From assembly GCA_016256075.1 (NCBI GenBank), contig SDVU01000152.1:1-19101 (forward strand): a DNA stretch of 19,101 nucleotides. The letters run 5' to 3'. Every line of letters starts with the position of its first letter. Position 1 is the first letter of the stretch. This DNA comes from Dictyocoela muelleri (lineage: Eukaryota; Microsporidia). The notes under the pieces are model-generated. The model worked only from the letters and a program-made list of their open reading frames with translations. It ran no database searches and had not been told where the DNA came from. Below, in pieces: positions 1-8,169 of the stretch. A program made the translations under genes and the position numbers.

Positions 1-480
1 TATTAGTCCCATTATATTTATCGCATTTTCATCGCAGTTTATATTATATATTTTATTATACATTTTCTCTTTTATAAATATCTTTAATATTGTTCTTATA
101 AAGTATATTCTATATATATAATTATGTATTATGCATTATTGTATAATCTCTAAGTTATACTTATATATATTCTTTCTCTAGATATCATTCTTATACTATA
201 TTGTTTTCTTAACTATTTCTTTTATACTGTTCTTTGTACTTATTAATACTTGTATTAATACTTCTTTTATTTCTATTAGTTGTAATACACATTTTTGTGT
301 GTTATATATTGTTCTATTGATATTTTCTTAGAAAAAATATTTTCTTATTTTAGTTTTTTATCTTTCTTATAATAATCTTTTATTATTCTATAATATTTAT
401 TATGTCATATAATTTAGAATTATAGTTTAATAATTCTACTTCTACTGTATAATGTTCTGCTCTTTCTGCTAGTTTGATCG
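1..480. other. Gene-free pyrimidine-rich AT tract
   Basis: No reading frame or RNA gene is recognisable here. The + strand is T-rich and poor in G; many 60-base lines hold only a few G. A short direct duplication of TATTAATACTT sits near 243-264. I see no promoter, terminator or transposon end that I can defend. Confidence 0.6.
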
Positions 481-514
481 TTTTTTCGATTTATTCAAAA
501 GCTTTAGCTGATTA

Positions 515-668
515 AGTCAGCCGAATCGCAAGGCTATTGCCGTATATGTCTTTTTTAAAGCATATAAAAGATCAGTCCTGCATACGCAGTTCTAACTAAT
601 GTCCTACTATGAATCTATAAAATCCAGATGATTATTTTATATTATGATGGATCTCTTCCCTGGAGTTA
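515..668 (+). ncRNA. Structured RNA-like element, copy A
   Basis: This stretch is richer in G+C than its surroundings and shares order and structure with 12927-13101. From left to right it shows GCC (520-522) facing GGC (532-534), then TTGCC, then a stem TATATG (543-548) with CATATA (561-566), then AAAAGA (566-571), then a hairpin CTGC-ATAC-GCAG (578-589). Next comes a block at 622-668 in which ATCCA (622-626) can pair with TGGAT (648-652), followed by CTC and GGAG around a six-base loop. Over 622-655 it matches copy B at 31 of 34 positions by eye. The middle stem has a different sequence in the two copies but still pairs, which argues for selection on a fold. It does not match any snRNA, SRP RNA, RNase P, hammerhead or HDV-like ribozyme that I know. 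Strand and exact ends are uncertain, and it could instead be two copies of a short mobile element. Confidence 0.4.
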
Positions 669-782
669 TTTTTAATTTAAGATGACTTATATTATTACTA
701 TATTTATAAATTTTAATAAAATAATAACTAAAATTTATTATTTTTAAGTTATTATTTACGCTTATTATTTATTCATATATAT

Positions 783-1032
783 TGTCGTGCCCGCGGGGGA
801 CACGAACGATCTGAAGAAGAAAATTGTACAAAGAAAGATTTTGTAAATCATGTTTATTTATTCGGTGGTTTTTAGTGTGGCTTGTTCGAGATGTTCTCTT
901 CTGCTCTTGATCTCTCATGGGAGTATTCATAATTATATCTTTTATAATTTAAAATTTTTAGAAATTTTGTTGAAATTTCTAGAAGATTTTTAAATTGATC
1001 ATTTTCGTCTTCATAAGTTCCGTAGCACGACA
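783..1032 (-). repeat. LTR (3' LTR of the minus-strand element)
   Basis: The repeat starts TGTCGTGC and ends GCACGACA, an 8-base terminal inverted repeat with the canonical TG...CA ends. It is about 93-94% identical to 4630-4878. Near its left end is the most GC-rich spot in the region: TCGTG (785-789), CCGCGG (791-796) and CACGA (801-805) form a nested palindrome. Read on the sense strand this lies at the downstream end of the LTR, after an AATAAATAAA stretch that could serve as a polyadenylation signal. Confidence 0.95.
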
Positions 1033-1044
1033 TCCTACCCCTTC
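1033..1044 (-). other. Polypurine tract of the LTR element
   Basis: On the sense (minus) strand the bases just before the 3' LTR read GAAGGGGTAGGA. This is an all-purine run but for one T, in the exact place where LTR retroelements prime plus-strand DNA synthesis. Position and composition both fit. Confidence 0.75.
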
Positions 1045-1920
1045 AAAGATAACCTACGTATATTCTTTACTTTTTGCCTAGTTGTCTTATTATCCTCTTC
1101 AATTATCTCAAAGTATCGGTTTAGTTGCGCTCTTTTAATTATAAACGGCCCCTTTCATATGTCGGATAGCTTGTCAGGGTTAAAATTATTTCGGAAAAGT
1201 ATATCATTTGTTTTGAATTAAACTTTATTTTCATTATTTATCGAATTGTTCTTCTTATTAATCTCAATTATTTTATTATTCATTATATTTATTTTATCAT
1301 CGATTTCGCCTTTTGAGTTCCACAGTAATTTCTTAAATAATATTTCGTAGGGAGATAAATTTTATAATGTATTGTGGGCAAAATTTAATCTAATCCCAAT
1401 TGATTCTTCTAATTTATATAGTGATTTTCCTTTCAAGAGACGACATACTTGTAGAATTAACGCGTTTTCTTTCTGTTATGGCATTTTCCGTCGGATTATA
1501 CGGGCTCGTCAGTATTTGTTTAATGTTGTAATCCTTTAGGTATTTTTTGAATTTTGAAGCAATGTATTGACGTCCTTGGTCCGACAAGAATTTTTTAGGG
1601 GCGCCAAAATCACTGACCTAATTTTATTAAATGCCTTGATAACACTATCGGTAGTAATGTCCCATAGTATGCCGATCTCTGTCCATTTACTGTATATATC
1701 CGTAAAGGTAATAATATAAAAGTACTTTTGCCTTTTATTTGTTTTGAAATGTTCTCTTTTTATGGGTCCTAAAATATCAAAGGATATCAATTCAAATGGT
1801 TTTTTTGCATAAAATACTGCTTCGAATTGGTTTTTTTCTCAATTTTAAAATGTTTATCCGCTGGCAATCTGGGCAGTTCTGAATGGTAAGTTAAATTAAA
1901 TTTTTCAAGTTCGAGTGATC
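1045..1920 (-). pseudogene. Integrase remnant of the Ty3/gypsy element
   Basis: On the minus strand a CPDC pair near 1860-1885 matches the second half of the HHCC zinc-binding domain of retroviral-type integrases. It is followed by the catalytic core segment at about 1790-1540, with D-LGPI and the downstream TDIYSKW strand typical of Ty3/gypsy integrases. Near 1440-1510 a SPYNPTEN...TER stretch corresponds to the region of the third catalytic acid. The protein would insert the cDNA into host DNA. This is a degenerate fossil and no whole product is expected. The segment between here and the polypurine tract would be the integrase C-terminus, but I see no clear motif in it. Confidence 0.85.
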
Positions 1921-2083
1921 GGAGTTGTTACTTATCGTACTGTAGAAAGTTTTTTGTCCTGGGTGGAGTAACATCCTGTGTAATATTGATATTTTAGTAT
2001 CATCAAGAAGTTGTTTTGGCTGGTTTAAGTTTTGTTCGTCAGGTTTAAGTGTTTTATCGTTTTATTCAGTTAAAATATATAGT

Positions 2084-2430
2084 CTTGAGATGCAGTCTGA
2101 CGTGGCATTTTCTTTTCCAGATACCTTTACCATTTTATAATTGTATTCTTCTAATAGAATTGTCCATCTCTGAACTCTCTTGCTTACATTTTTGTTCTCG
2201 AATTTGTTTTGATTATCACAGTAGATTATGATCTCTGAAAGTAAAATTAAGTTTCTAAAAAATTCTAGCCCTTTATGGATTGCCTAACCTTTCTTTTCCG
2301 TTATTGTAAAGTTAGCTTCTTATTATGTTAATTTTTTACTGAACAATATTATCGTTTTGCTTTCTTGCATTAGGACTGCGCCTATAGCGCATTCGGATGC
2401 GTCAGTATAAAGATGAAAGGGTTTATTTAT
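2084..2430 (-). pseudogene. RNase H remnant of the Ty3/gypsy element
   Basis: On the minus strand at about 2415 the peptide LYTDAS begins the standard Ty3/gypsy RNase H domain (family pattern TDAS-x-x-GIGAVL-Q) and continues into AIGAVLMQ. Near 2190-2084 the peptides RVQRWTILLEEY and SGKENATSD match the family's conserved R-x-x-RW-x-x-x-LxEY and GxxNxxAD segments. The domain removes the RNA strand after reverse transcription. It lies between RT and integrase, as expected, and is decayed. Confidence 0.8.
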
Positions 2431-2599
2431 ATCTGGGTAGGAAAGAAGTGGCCGCGACTAAATCTCCTCGATTATTTCTTTAATATCACCATCAGATTCA
2501 GTCCATTTGAAATTTTCCTTGAGTTTTAATATTAGAAATTTGAATTTTTCTGAGATATTACGTATGAAAGGGCTGTACCAGTTTATAACCCCAATAATT

Positions 2600-3300
2600 C
2601 TTTTATTGCTTTCTTATTCTTGTTTTTATTTCATTTATTTTATCCAATCTGTCTAATGACAGTCTTATTCCCTCCTATGTTATTTGGTGTCCTAAATATG
2701 AAACTTCTGTTATCATAAATCGGCTTTTTTCAATATTTACTGATATTTTATTACGACTCAATATATCTAGCACGTTTTTCAGATGTCTCAGGTGTTCTTC
2801 TTTATTTCTTGAATGAATGAGAATGTCGTCTAAGTATATTTTTACATAATCAGTGCCATTGAAAAGTTCATTCATGCATTTTTGGAATGTCATCGGGGCG
2901 TTAGTAATCCCGAATGGCATTCTTAAAATTCGTAATGATTATCGTTTATTGAAAATGCTGTATATTTTACACTTTTTGCTTTGAGCGTAATCTGGTAATA
3001 CCCGATATTTAAATCAATTTGGGAAAAAACCTTTGATCCATTAATTGTTAATAAGCAATCGTTTATTGTTAGAAATGGTTGATTAATTGAAATAGTATAT
3101 TTATTGAGGTCTCGGTAGTCAATTACTAACATAATCTTTCCATTCCTTTTCCTTATCGGAAAGGCTGGAGATGAAAAGAGTGATTGACTCTTTCTGATTA
3201 CACCCAAAGAGATTAGTTTATCGAGTTCATCTTTAACTGGTTTTCGGAGTGCAAATGGGATCTTATAAGGTTTTTTATTTATCACGATATTATCTTTCAA
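2600..3300 (-). pseudogene. Reverse transcriptase remnant of the Ty3/gypsy element
   Basis: The minus strand carries unmistakable Ty3/gypsy RT motifs in order: LISLGVIRKSQSLFSSPAF (fingers), VIDYRDLNKYT (motif 1), FSQIDLNIGYYQI (motif A), MPFGITNAPMTFQ (motif B), VKIYLDDILIHS (motif C, the YxDD catalytic pair, near 2824-2838) and EVSYLGHQI (motif E). The enzyme copies element RNA to DNA in the particle. It is one part of a broken pol region and cannot be expected to yield an enzyme. The family assignment is secure from these motifs. Confidence 0.95.
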
Positions 3301-3529
3301 TATGATTTGGTGCTCTACATTAGGAATACATCACAGATTGGGCATTTTATTTTTGAATTCATTTATTGTGTCTTTGAGAGTGTTACTGTTTTCGTTTGTT
3401 TTTATATATGAAAATTTGTGTTTTCTCAGCAAGCTCTATGTCTGGGTCAGATGGTTTTGCTACGTCTTCAAACTCATATACTTTATCATCAATGGTAGTT
3501 GTCATGTTGCTGCAGTTTATTTTTGCGTG

Positions 3530-3790
3530 AATTGTAGTAAGAAAGTCAATCCCAAGTATCAGTTCTGTACTCATACCGCTTATTAAATACGGTGAAATAT
3601 ATATATCGTATCTTCGTCACCTATAAGTGTTAAATCAAGATCAATTTTTTCCGTTTGATGTTAGTTTTATTTCGTCAACTAGTTGTATGTATATTTTGGG
3701 GGATTTTATTCTCAAAATGCTCATGTCTTTAATCTTTCCTTCATTAATAAAACTGTATGTTGCACCCGTATCAACCGTGGCTTTTATGTA
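3530..3790 (-). pseudogene. Aspartic protease remnant of the LTR element
   Basis: The minus strand encodes KATVDTGATYSFI at about 3748-3785, the DTGA active-site loop of retropepsins, and further on ELILGIDFL near 3550, the conserved ILG-x-DFL strand that ends the fold. The protease would cut the Gag-Pol polyprotein. It lies between gag and RT, the normal place. Fossil state. Confidence 0.85.
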
Positions 3791-3849
3791 TTTTATTCCT
3801 ATTTGTGCACTTAGATCTAGAGATTGCGTATTAACCTTCGGGACTATAA

Positions 3850-4560
3850 ACGAAAATGCATTAGTTTCGTACTCGTGTTTGTCTCTCTTTTTTGACAAGA
3901 ATTCTTTTTTTTCTCTACATTCATTGGTATTGTGAGTACTTATTCTATGATATTCACACCACGTATCTTGTCTTCCCTTTTCTCTTCGTTTCATTTTTTC
4001 TCTTCTATGCAATGACTTATGCTGTTCCGAATCCATCATTTGTTTCATCATAGTGTTTTCAGTGACCTCGATTATCTGATACATTTCAGTTATGTTATTT
4101 ATATTTAAACGCGCCATTTCTAATTTCGTTCTATCGCTTAATCCATTGTAAAATGTTTCCATTATTTTCAGGTTGGCTGCACTAGCATCACCTTTGGTGC
4201 AAATCATGGGCCGTTTACAATAATATTCAATTTGCTCTCTGTATTCTTTTATTGTTCTGAAATGATTCTGTCTGATGGATGTTAGTGATTAGAGGTATTT
4301 TAATGAGTCATGTTCAGGATATTTATGTTGGAATATGAGAATAAATGCTTCTTCGAGTGTGTTTGCACCACAGAAAATTGGTAAAATTGTGGTTGAAGAA
4401 ATGGACTTTATTACTTGTAATGTTGTGATATCATCCCAGTTTGCTATTGATGCAGTCTCAAGTATTTCACTTTTAAATTGGAATATGTCTTGTTCGAGTA
4501 TGTTTTCAAGTAGTGGAATTGATCTTTGAATTTGAAGATTAGTGTTTGGCGGTGTTATTG
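3850..4560 (-). pseudogene. Gag remnant of the LTR element
   Basis: Minus-strand peptides such as ILETASIANWDDI, the stretch ending IFQHKYPEHD, and METFYNGLSDRTKLEMARLN resemble the capsid region of Ty3/gypsy Gag proteins. A basic stretch follows, and near 3910-3970 a Cys/His finger CEYHRISTHNTNEC with the spacing C-X2-H-X5-H-X4-C, where most retroelements have a CCHC knuckle. This CHHC form is known in some Ty3/gypsy Gag proteins. The product would form particles and bind element RNA. The region is decayed. The plus-strand open frame at 4335-4529 is only its complement. Confidence 0.8.
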
Positions 4561-4629
4561 TAAAGGTGGCTCGAGTAGGCTAATGTTTGTTTTCTTTTGA
4601 CCGGCTCGAATCCTTCGTTAAGCTTAACA

Positions 4630-4878
4630 TGTCGTGCCCGCGGGGGACACGACCGGTCTGAAGAAGAAAATTGTACAAAGAAAGATTTCGTAAATCATGT
4701 TTATTCATTCGGTGGTTTTTAGTGTGGCTTGTTCGGGATGTTCTCTGCTGCTCTTGATCTCTCATGGGGTGTTCATAATTATATCTATTATAATTTAAAA
4801 TTTCTAGAAATTTTGATGAAATTCCTAGAAGATTTTTAAATTAATCTTTTTCGACTTTATAAGTCCCGTAGCACGACA
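4630..4878 (-). repeat. LTR (5' LTR of the minus-strand element)
   Basis: The second copy of the 250-base repeat, with the same TGTCGTGC/GCACGACA ends and the same GC-rich palindrome (TCGTG, CCGCGG, CACGA). Immediately inside it on the sense strand is TGTTAAGCTTAACGAAGG. A tRNA primer-binding site should lie there, but the sequence does not start with the usual TGG and I cannot match it to a tRNA end, so I do not call one. Confidence 0.95.
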
Positions 4879-5230
4879 TTATATATATTATATGATTTTT
4901 TTATATTTATTATTTAAAATTTTAATAATTATTTTTATAAAAAAAAGAAAAAAATATTAAATATAAAATATTTATATATTAAATGTTAAAGATTCAGATA
5001 TTTATTAATTAAAATATTTTTATCTATGAAAAAAGTTTATTTTTAAATTTTATTTTTTATTTTTTTATTCTTATTTTTATTAATTATTTTTATACAGTTA
5101 GTTTAAGTATATAAATATTAAATAATTTATTTTTTATCAAATAGACTTTGCTGAATAAGATATTAAAATAAAAATTTATTCTATTTTTAAAAAAAAATTC
5201 TGAATTAAGTTATATTAGAATTGATTCATA
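4879..5230. other. Near-pure A/T tract
   Basis: The DNA between the LTR element and the LINE side is almost entirely A and T with oligo-A and oligo-T runs. No gene, repeat unit or transposon end is visible. Confidence 0.7.
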
Positions 5231-5296
5231 ATCGGTATTATATGCCAAAGAAACAAGATGTAACTTTGAGGGGAAAGTAAATGTGTGGTGAGACAT

Positions 5297-5476
5297 ATGC
5301 CTAAAAAATATAGTGAACAAAAAAATTCTAATAATCACTTATTAGCTATATCTAAATAAGTCATAGATAAAACGAAAAAAGCTTATAGCAGTGCATCTGT
5401 TATGCTTATAAGTGACGTAAAAAAACAGAAAAAAACAGGTTTAAATTTTAAAATTTATGCAAAAATATTACGTTAA
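5297..5476 (+). pseudogene. Possible small coding relic, unrecognised
   Basis: A frame opens with MPKKYSEQKNSNNHLLAISK, meets a stop at 5357, and runs on in the same frame for 38 more codons (VIDKTKKAYSSASVML..., ending with a stop at 5474-5476). The peptide is lysine-rich and of mixed composition, unlike the I/N/K/F noise of the surrounding AT tract. I do not recognise it. It could be a 5' piece of the LINE downstream or chance. Just upstream, 5242-5280 holds another short frame beginning MPKKQD. A perfect 8-base hairpin follows at 5589-5607, and 5608-5835 shows nothing. Confidence 0.2.
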
Positions 5477-5835
5477 TTTAAGAATTAAATATATTGTAAG
5501 CATTTTTTAATTATTTCATAATAAAAAGTTTAAAATATTTTTTTAAAACTAATTGTCAATTTTAAAAACCCTAAATGAGCATATTTTTGATATTGTTAGA
5601 CAATATCTTTTTTAAATAAATATACATAACTAAGACAAATATTCATCTCCTTTTTAACTCCTTTACAAATAAAATTAACTCATTAAACCAGTTTAATTAT
5701 TTTAAAAGGTACAAATAACCAATTATAAAAACTCTTTTAAATTTCCAGACCATTTTAGAGGTTAAACTAGGAAATAACCATTATATTTGTTATTAATCTC
5801 TTTTAGAAGTTAAAAGTAAAAAAAATTGTCTAGTC

Positions 5836-6742
5836 ATGAAATTTTCTAAAGACGAAGAAAAATTACAAATCCAATATCTGCGGAATATGAGACATAAAAG
5901 ATAAAATCTGAAGAAAAAGACAAAGATTCATTCGGTGATATAATTAAAAATTTTGGAATTATAGTAGATGCTAGTGATATTAGATCTAGTGGTATTAATA
6001 ATGATATGAATACGGAAAATCAAAGTATGTTAAAAAAGAGCTTTGATTTCAGATATGCTGATTCCAAGAAATTACCAACCAACTTATCAGAAATATTCGG
6101 AAAAATTTTAGAGAAAAATGCCGGGAAGAAATTCTACAAATTTATTTGTATTCGCTGTAGGTATGATAATGAATTGTTAACTAATAATGTGTATTATAAG
6201 ATGTGTGACGTGTGTGGTGTTTTCTATTACGAGGAATATGCGAGAATACTTTATTTAGATATAGATGAGGGGACATACCGAAATTTACATCTAAATATGT
6301 TTATTGACCAACATAAATTTTCTGTAACTAATGTCTCTGAACTAACTTTTCACTGAAGAAAGAAGATCTAAAAAACAATGTTTATAATGAGGAGATGGAA
6401 GAAATAAAAGGTATAGAAGAAGTCAAAGGTTAATTTAAGTCTAGTGAATATGAAAAACATAAATTTGAAGGTAAATATGAACTTTTTAAAGAAAATTTTA
6501 AAAAGGTAAAAAACAGAATTTTTCTGTTTGTTACATATCTGGTATTACTCATTGTAAAATCTGGGTGCTTAAGAATTTTATCGAGAAAAACACCTCTATT
6601 AAAAAAGACACAAATAAAAAACATTCATTTTATTTAAATACAATTTGCGAACTGATTTTACACATCGGTATCTGATGCTCTTAAAGAGCGACTCCCTTGT
6701 CTAAATAAAGAACCAGTATTTATACTCCTTTTAGCAACTTAA
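5836..6742 (+). pseudogene. LINE ORF1 with RPA-like zinc ribbon, broken
   Basis: The likely start is ATG at 5836 (MKFSKDEEKLQIQYLRNM). A stop at 5895 and a frame change lead to an open stretch at 5898-6356 with an internal ATG at 6006. From that ATG, residues 50-70 give CIRC then CDVC, a CX2C-X15-CX2C zinc ribbon, followed by EYARILYLDIDEGTY. Y-x-C-x2-C then R-x-x-L-x-x-x-I-x-D is the pattern of the C-terminal OB-fold domain of replication protein A large subunit (Rep_fac-A_C family), which binds single-stranded DNA. Further readable pieces lie at 6353-6433 (acidic, stop at 6431), 6434-6513, 6514-6675 (FSVCYISGITHCKIW) and about 6667-6742 (SDALKERLPCLNKEP), so roughly five breaks. It sits directly upstream of the endonuclease, so ORF1 of the same LINE is likeliest; a captured host fragment is possible. 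Confidence 0.5.
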
Positions 6743-6926
6743 TAAATTCAAAGCTTGCATAAAATAGATTTTCAGAAATCTCTGTCAGAAATAAACTCAA
6801 TTTTAGTGCTATCTCAAAATTCTGTGAAAAGTTGTCAAAAATTGAAAATTTTGTTTTTTTTTAGAATATATGTCTTGGTGTGAGTATAGAAAGGTTCCAG
6901 AAGACGATATTATTAAACGCCGTTCA

Positions 6927-7651
6927 TCTTATATTTTCTTTTATCTTCTTAAATATTAATGGTTTTACAACCAAGAAAAAAACTATGTTATTTTCTTCAT
7001 CACACTTAGATAATATAGATTTAATCTGTTTAGTAGAGACGTGGACTGACAGTTATTAATTGCCAGAAAAATGGGTTATTGCATATACTAAGCCTGCGAA
7101 AAAAGTTTTCAATAGATACAGATTAGGTATGGGATTCTAATAGTTTTAAAAAAAAGTTTAAATTTAATATTCTACATGAAAATGAGTTGGGTGTTTTGTT
7201 GAGTTGTAACAATAAAAATTATTACTTTTTATATGTGTCTCCAAGAATAGAAAATTTCGAGTCACTGTTAAACTCTCTTTTAAAAGAAAAACATGAAGAA
7301 ACCGTTTTAGTAGGGGATATAAACATAGGAGAGTAAAATATGAAGGATTACGTATTTACTTCAAGTTTTGCTAACCTTGGTTTAACGGAAAAATGCTTAG
7401 ATTTTAATACTTATAGTAAAAGTGCAATTTCGACAAAAATCGAAAAGATTTATTCAAATGAAGATATTGAGATTAACAGGATTAATTTTTGCTTATCTGA
7501 CCATGTAATTATAGGTATTAATGTTCTAAAAAAGGCCATAGATATAAGTAAACAGTATTCTTACCAATTGCTTGAAATTAAAGATATCCGAGAAATAGTA
7601 AGTAATAGAATGAATAAAAAACACAAAATGAATATAAATCCAGAAATATAA
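6927..7651 (+). pseudogene. LINE ORF2 endonuclease domain (EEP/APE type), broken
   Basis: The landmarks of the exonuclease-endonuclease-phosphatase fold appear in order. LNINGF at about 6948-6965 carries the metal-binding Asn. DLICLVETW at about 7018-7044 carries the Glu. VGDINIG at about 7312-7332 has the Asp-x-Asn pair. LSDHVIIG near 7497-7515 is the catalytic SDH. The domain nicks target DNA to start target-primed reverse transcription. Stops at 7057 and near 7139 and a frame change after them interrupt it. A stop at 7334 follows VGDINIGE, and the same frame then continues through the open stretch 7340-7651. The RT of the same element lies about 0.5 kb downstream. The copy cannot make an active enzyme as it stands. 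Confidence 0.75.
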
Positions 7652-8169
7652 CGAACAATATGGGAACATAATTAGCTTACTTAAAAGTGGATTGAAAATG
7701 ATAAAAATCTGAAGTAAAAAATGTGAAAAAAATAACTACGGATTCGTTTGCAAAATTCTATGGGAAATAGCACTTGTATGAACAAAAGCGATAAGATAAC
7801 CGGTAAAAAAAAACTTTTGAATGAAAGAAAAGAAATTACCTCAATTTATACAAAAGAGGATTTATCGGTTGTCTCACGTAATTATTCCTTCGAAAATAGA
7901 AATAAATCAATCAAAAGAGATAAAAATATTATTAATAAATGTAATAACATCAAATTAATGAATTGGATAGACTGATTGAAATAAATAATCATTCAGGAAA
8001 GTATAAAAATAAATTTATTTATGATAATTTTGAAAACCTCAAATGCGTTGATCTTGTGGAACTTAAGGAAATAATAAAATCTCTAGGGTATAATATATCT
8101 GGAATATAAATCTAATATTAAATATGAATTGCTAAAAATTCTAGATGAGGAAATTATTATACCCTATGT
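7652..8169 (+). pseudogene. LINE ORF2 linker between endonuclease and RT, broken
   Basis: In APE LINEs a poorly conserved linker joins the endonuclease and the RT. Here short readable pieces change frame several times: 7668-7720, the open stretch 7748-7975 (KITGKKKLLNERKEITSIYT...), then LIEINNHSGKYKNKFIYDNF from about 7974 to a stop near 8108. No catalytic motif is expected and none is seen. The ATG at 7748 is an internal methionine, not a gene start. Confidence 0.5.

Larger units (their letters stand above)
783..4878 (-). mobile_element. Ty3/gypsy LTR retrotransposon fossil
   Basis: Two direct repeats of 250 and 249 bases (783-1032 and 4630-4878) bound an internal region of about 3.6 kb. 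All recognisable retroelement coding remnants lie on the minus strand. The order from the right is gag with a Cys/His finger, aspartic protease, reverse transcriptase, RNase H and integrase; integrase after RT/RNase H is the Ty3/gypsy order. A purine-rich tract abuts the left LTR on the sense strand. The LTRs differ at about 16 substitutions and one indel, roughly 6-7%, so the insertion is old but not ancient. The element is broken, with on the order of ten or more disruptions, and is somewhat shorter than a typical family member. Flanking five-mers (TATAT on the left, TTATA on the right) are not an exact target-site duplication. It looks immobile. Confidence 0.95.

Noticed and set aside
515-668. 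Hammerhead, HDV-like or twister ribozyme in copy A or B
   Set aside because: The hammerhead core CTGATGA...GAAA is missing, and I cannot fit the HDV double pseudoknot or the twister core to either copy.
2049-2231. Plus-strand open frame of 60 codons
   Set aside because: It is the complement of the RNase H region of the minus-strand LTR element and has no motif of its own.
3302-3935. Plus-strand open frames at 3302-3586 and 3627-3935
   Set aside because: Both lie opposite gag/protease remnants whose minus-strand motifs (DTGA, ILGIDFL) are clear; the plus-strand peptides are cysteine/phenylalanine-rich shadows.
4600-4629. tRNA primer-binding site inside the right LTR
   Set aside because: The expected TGG start and complementarity to a tRNA 3' end are not visible, so no call was made.
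4580-4765. Minus-strand frame beginning in the right LTR
   Set aside because: It crosses the LTR boundary and has no recognisable domain; a chance frame within LTR sequence is likelier than a gene.
6430-6624. Minus-strand open frame of 64 codons
   Set aside because: Complement of the LINE ORF1 remnant; phenylalanine-rich and without motifs.
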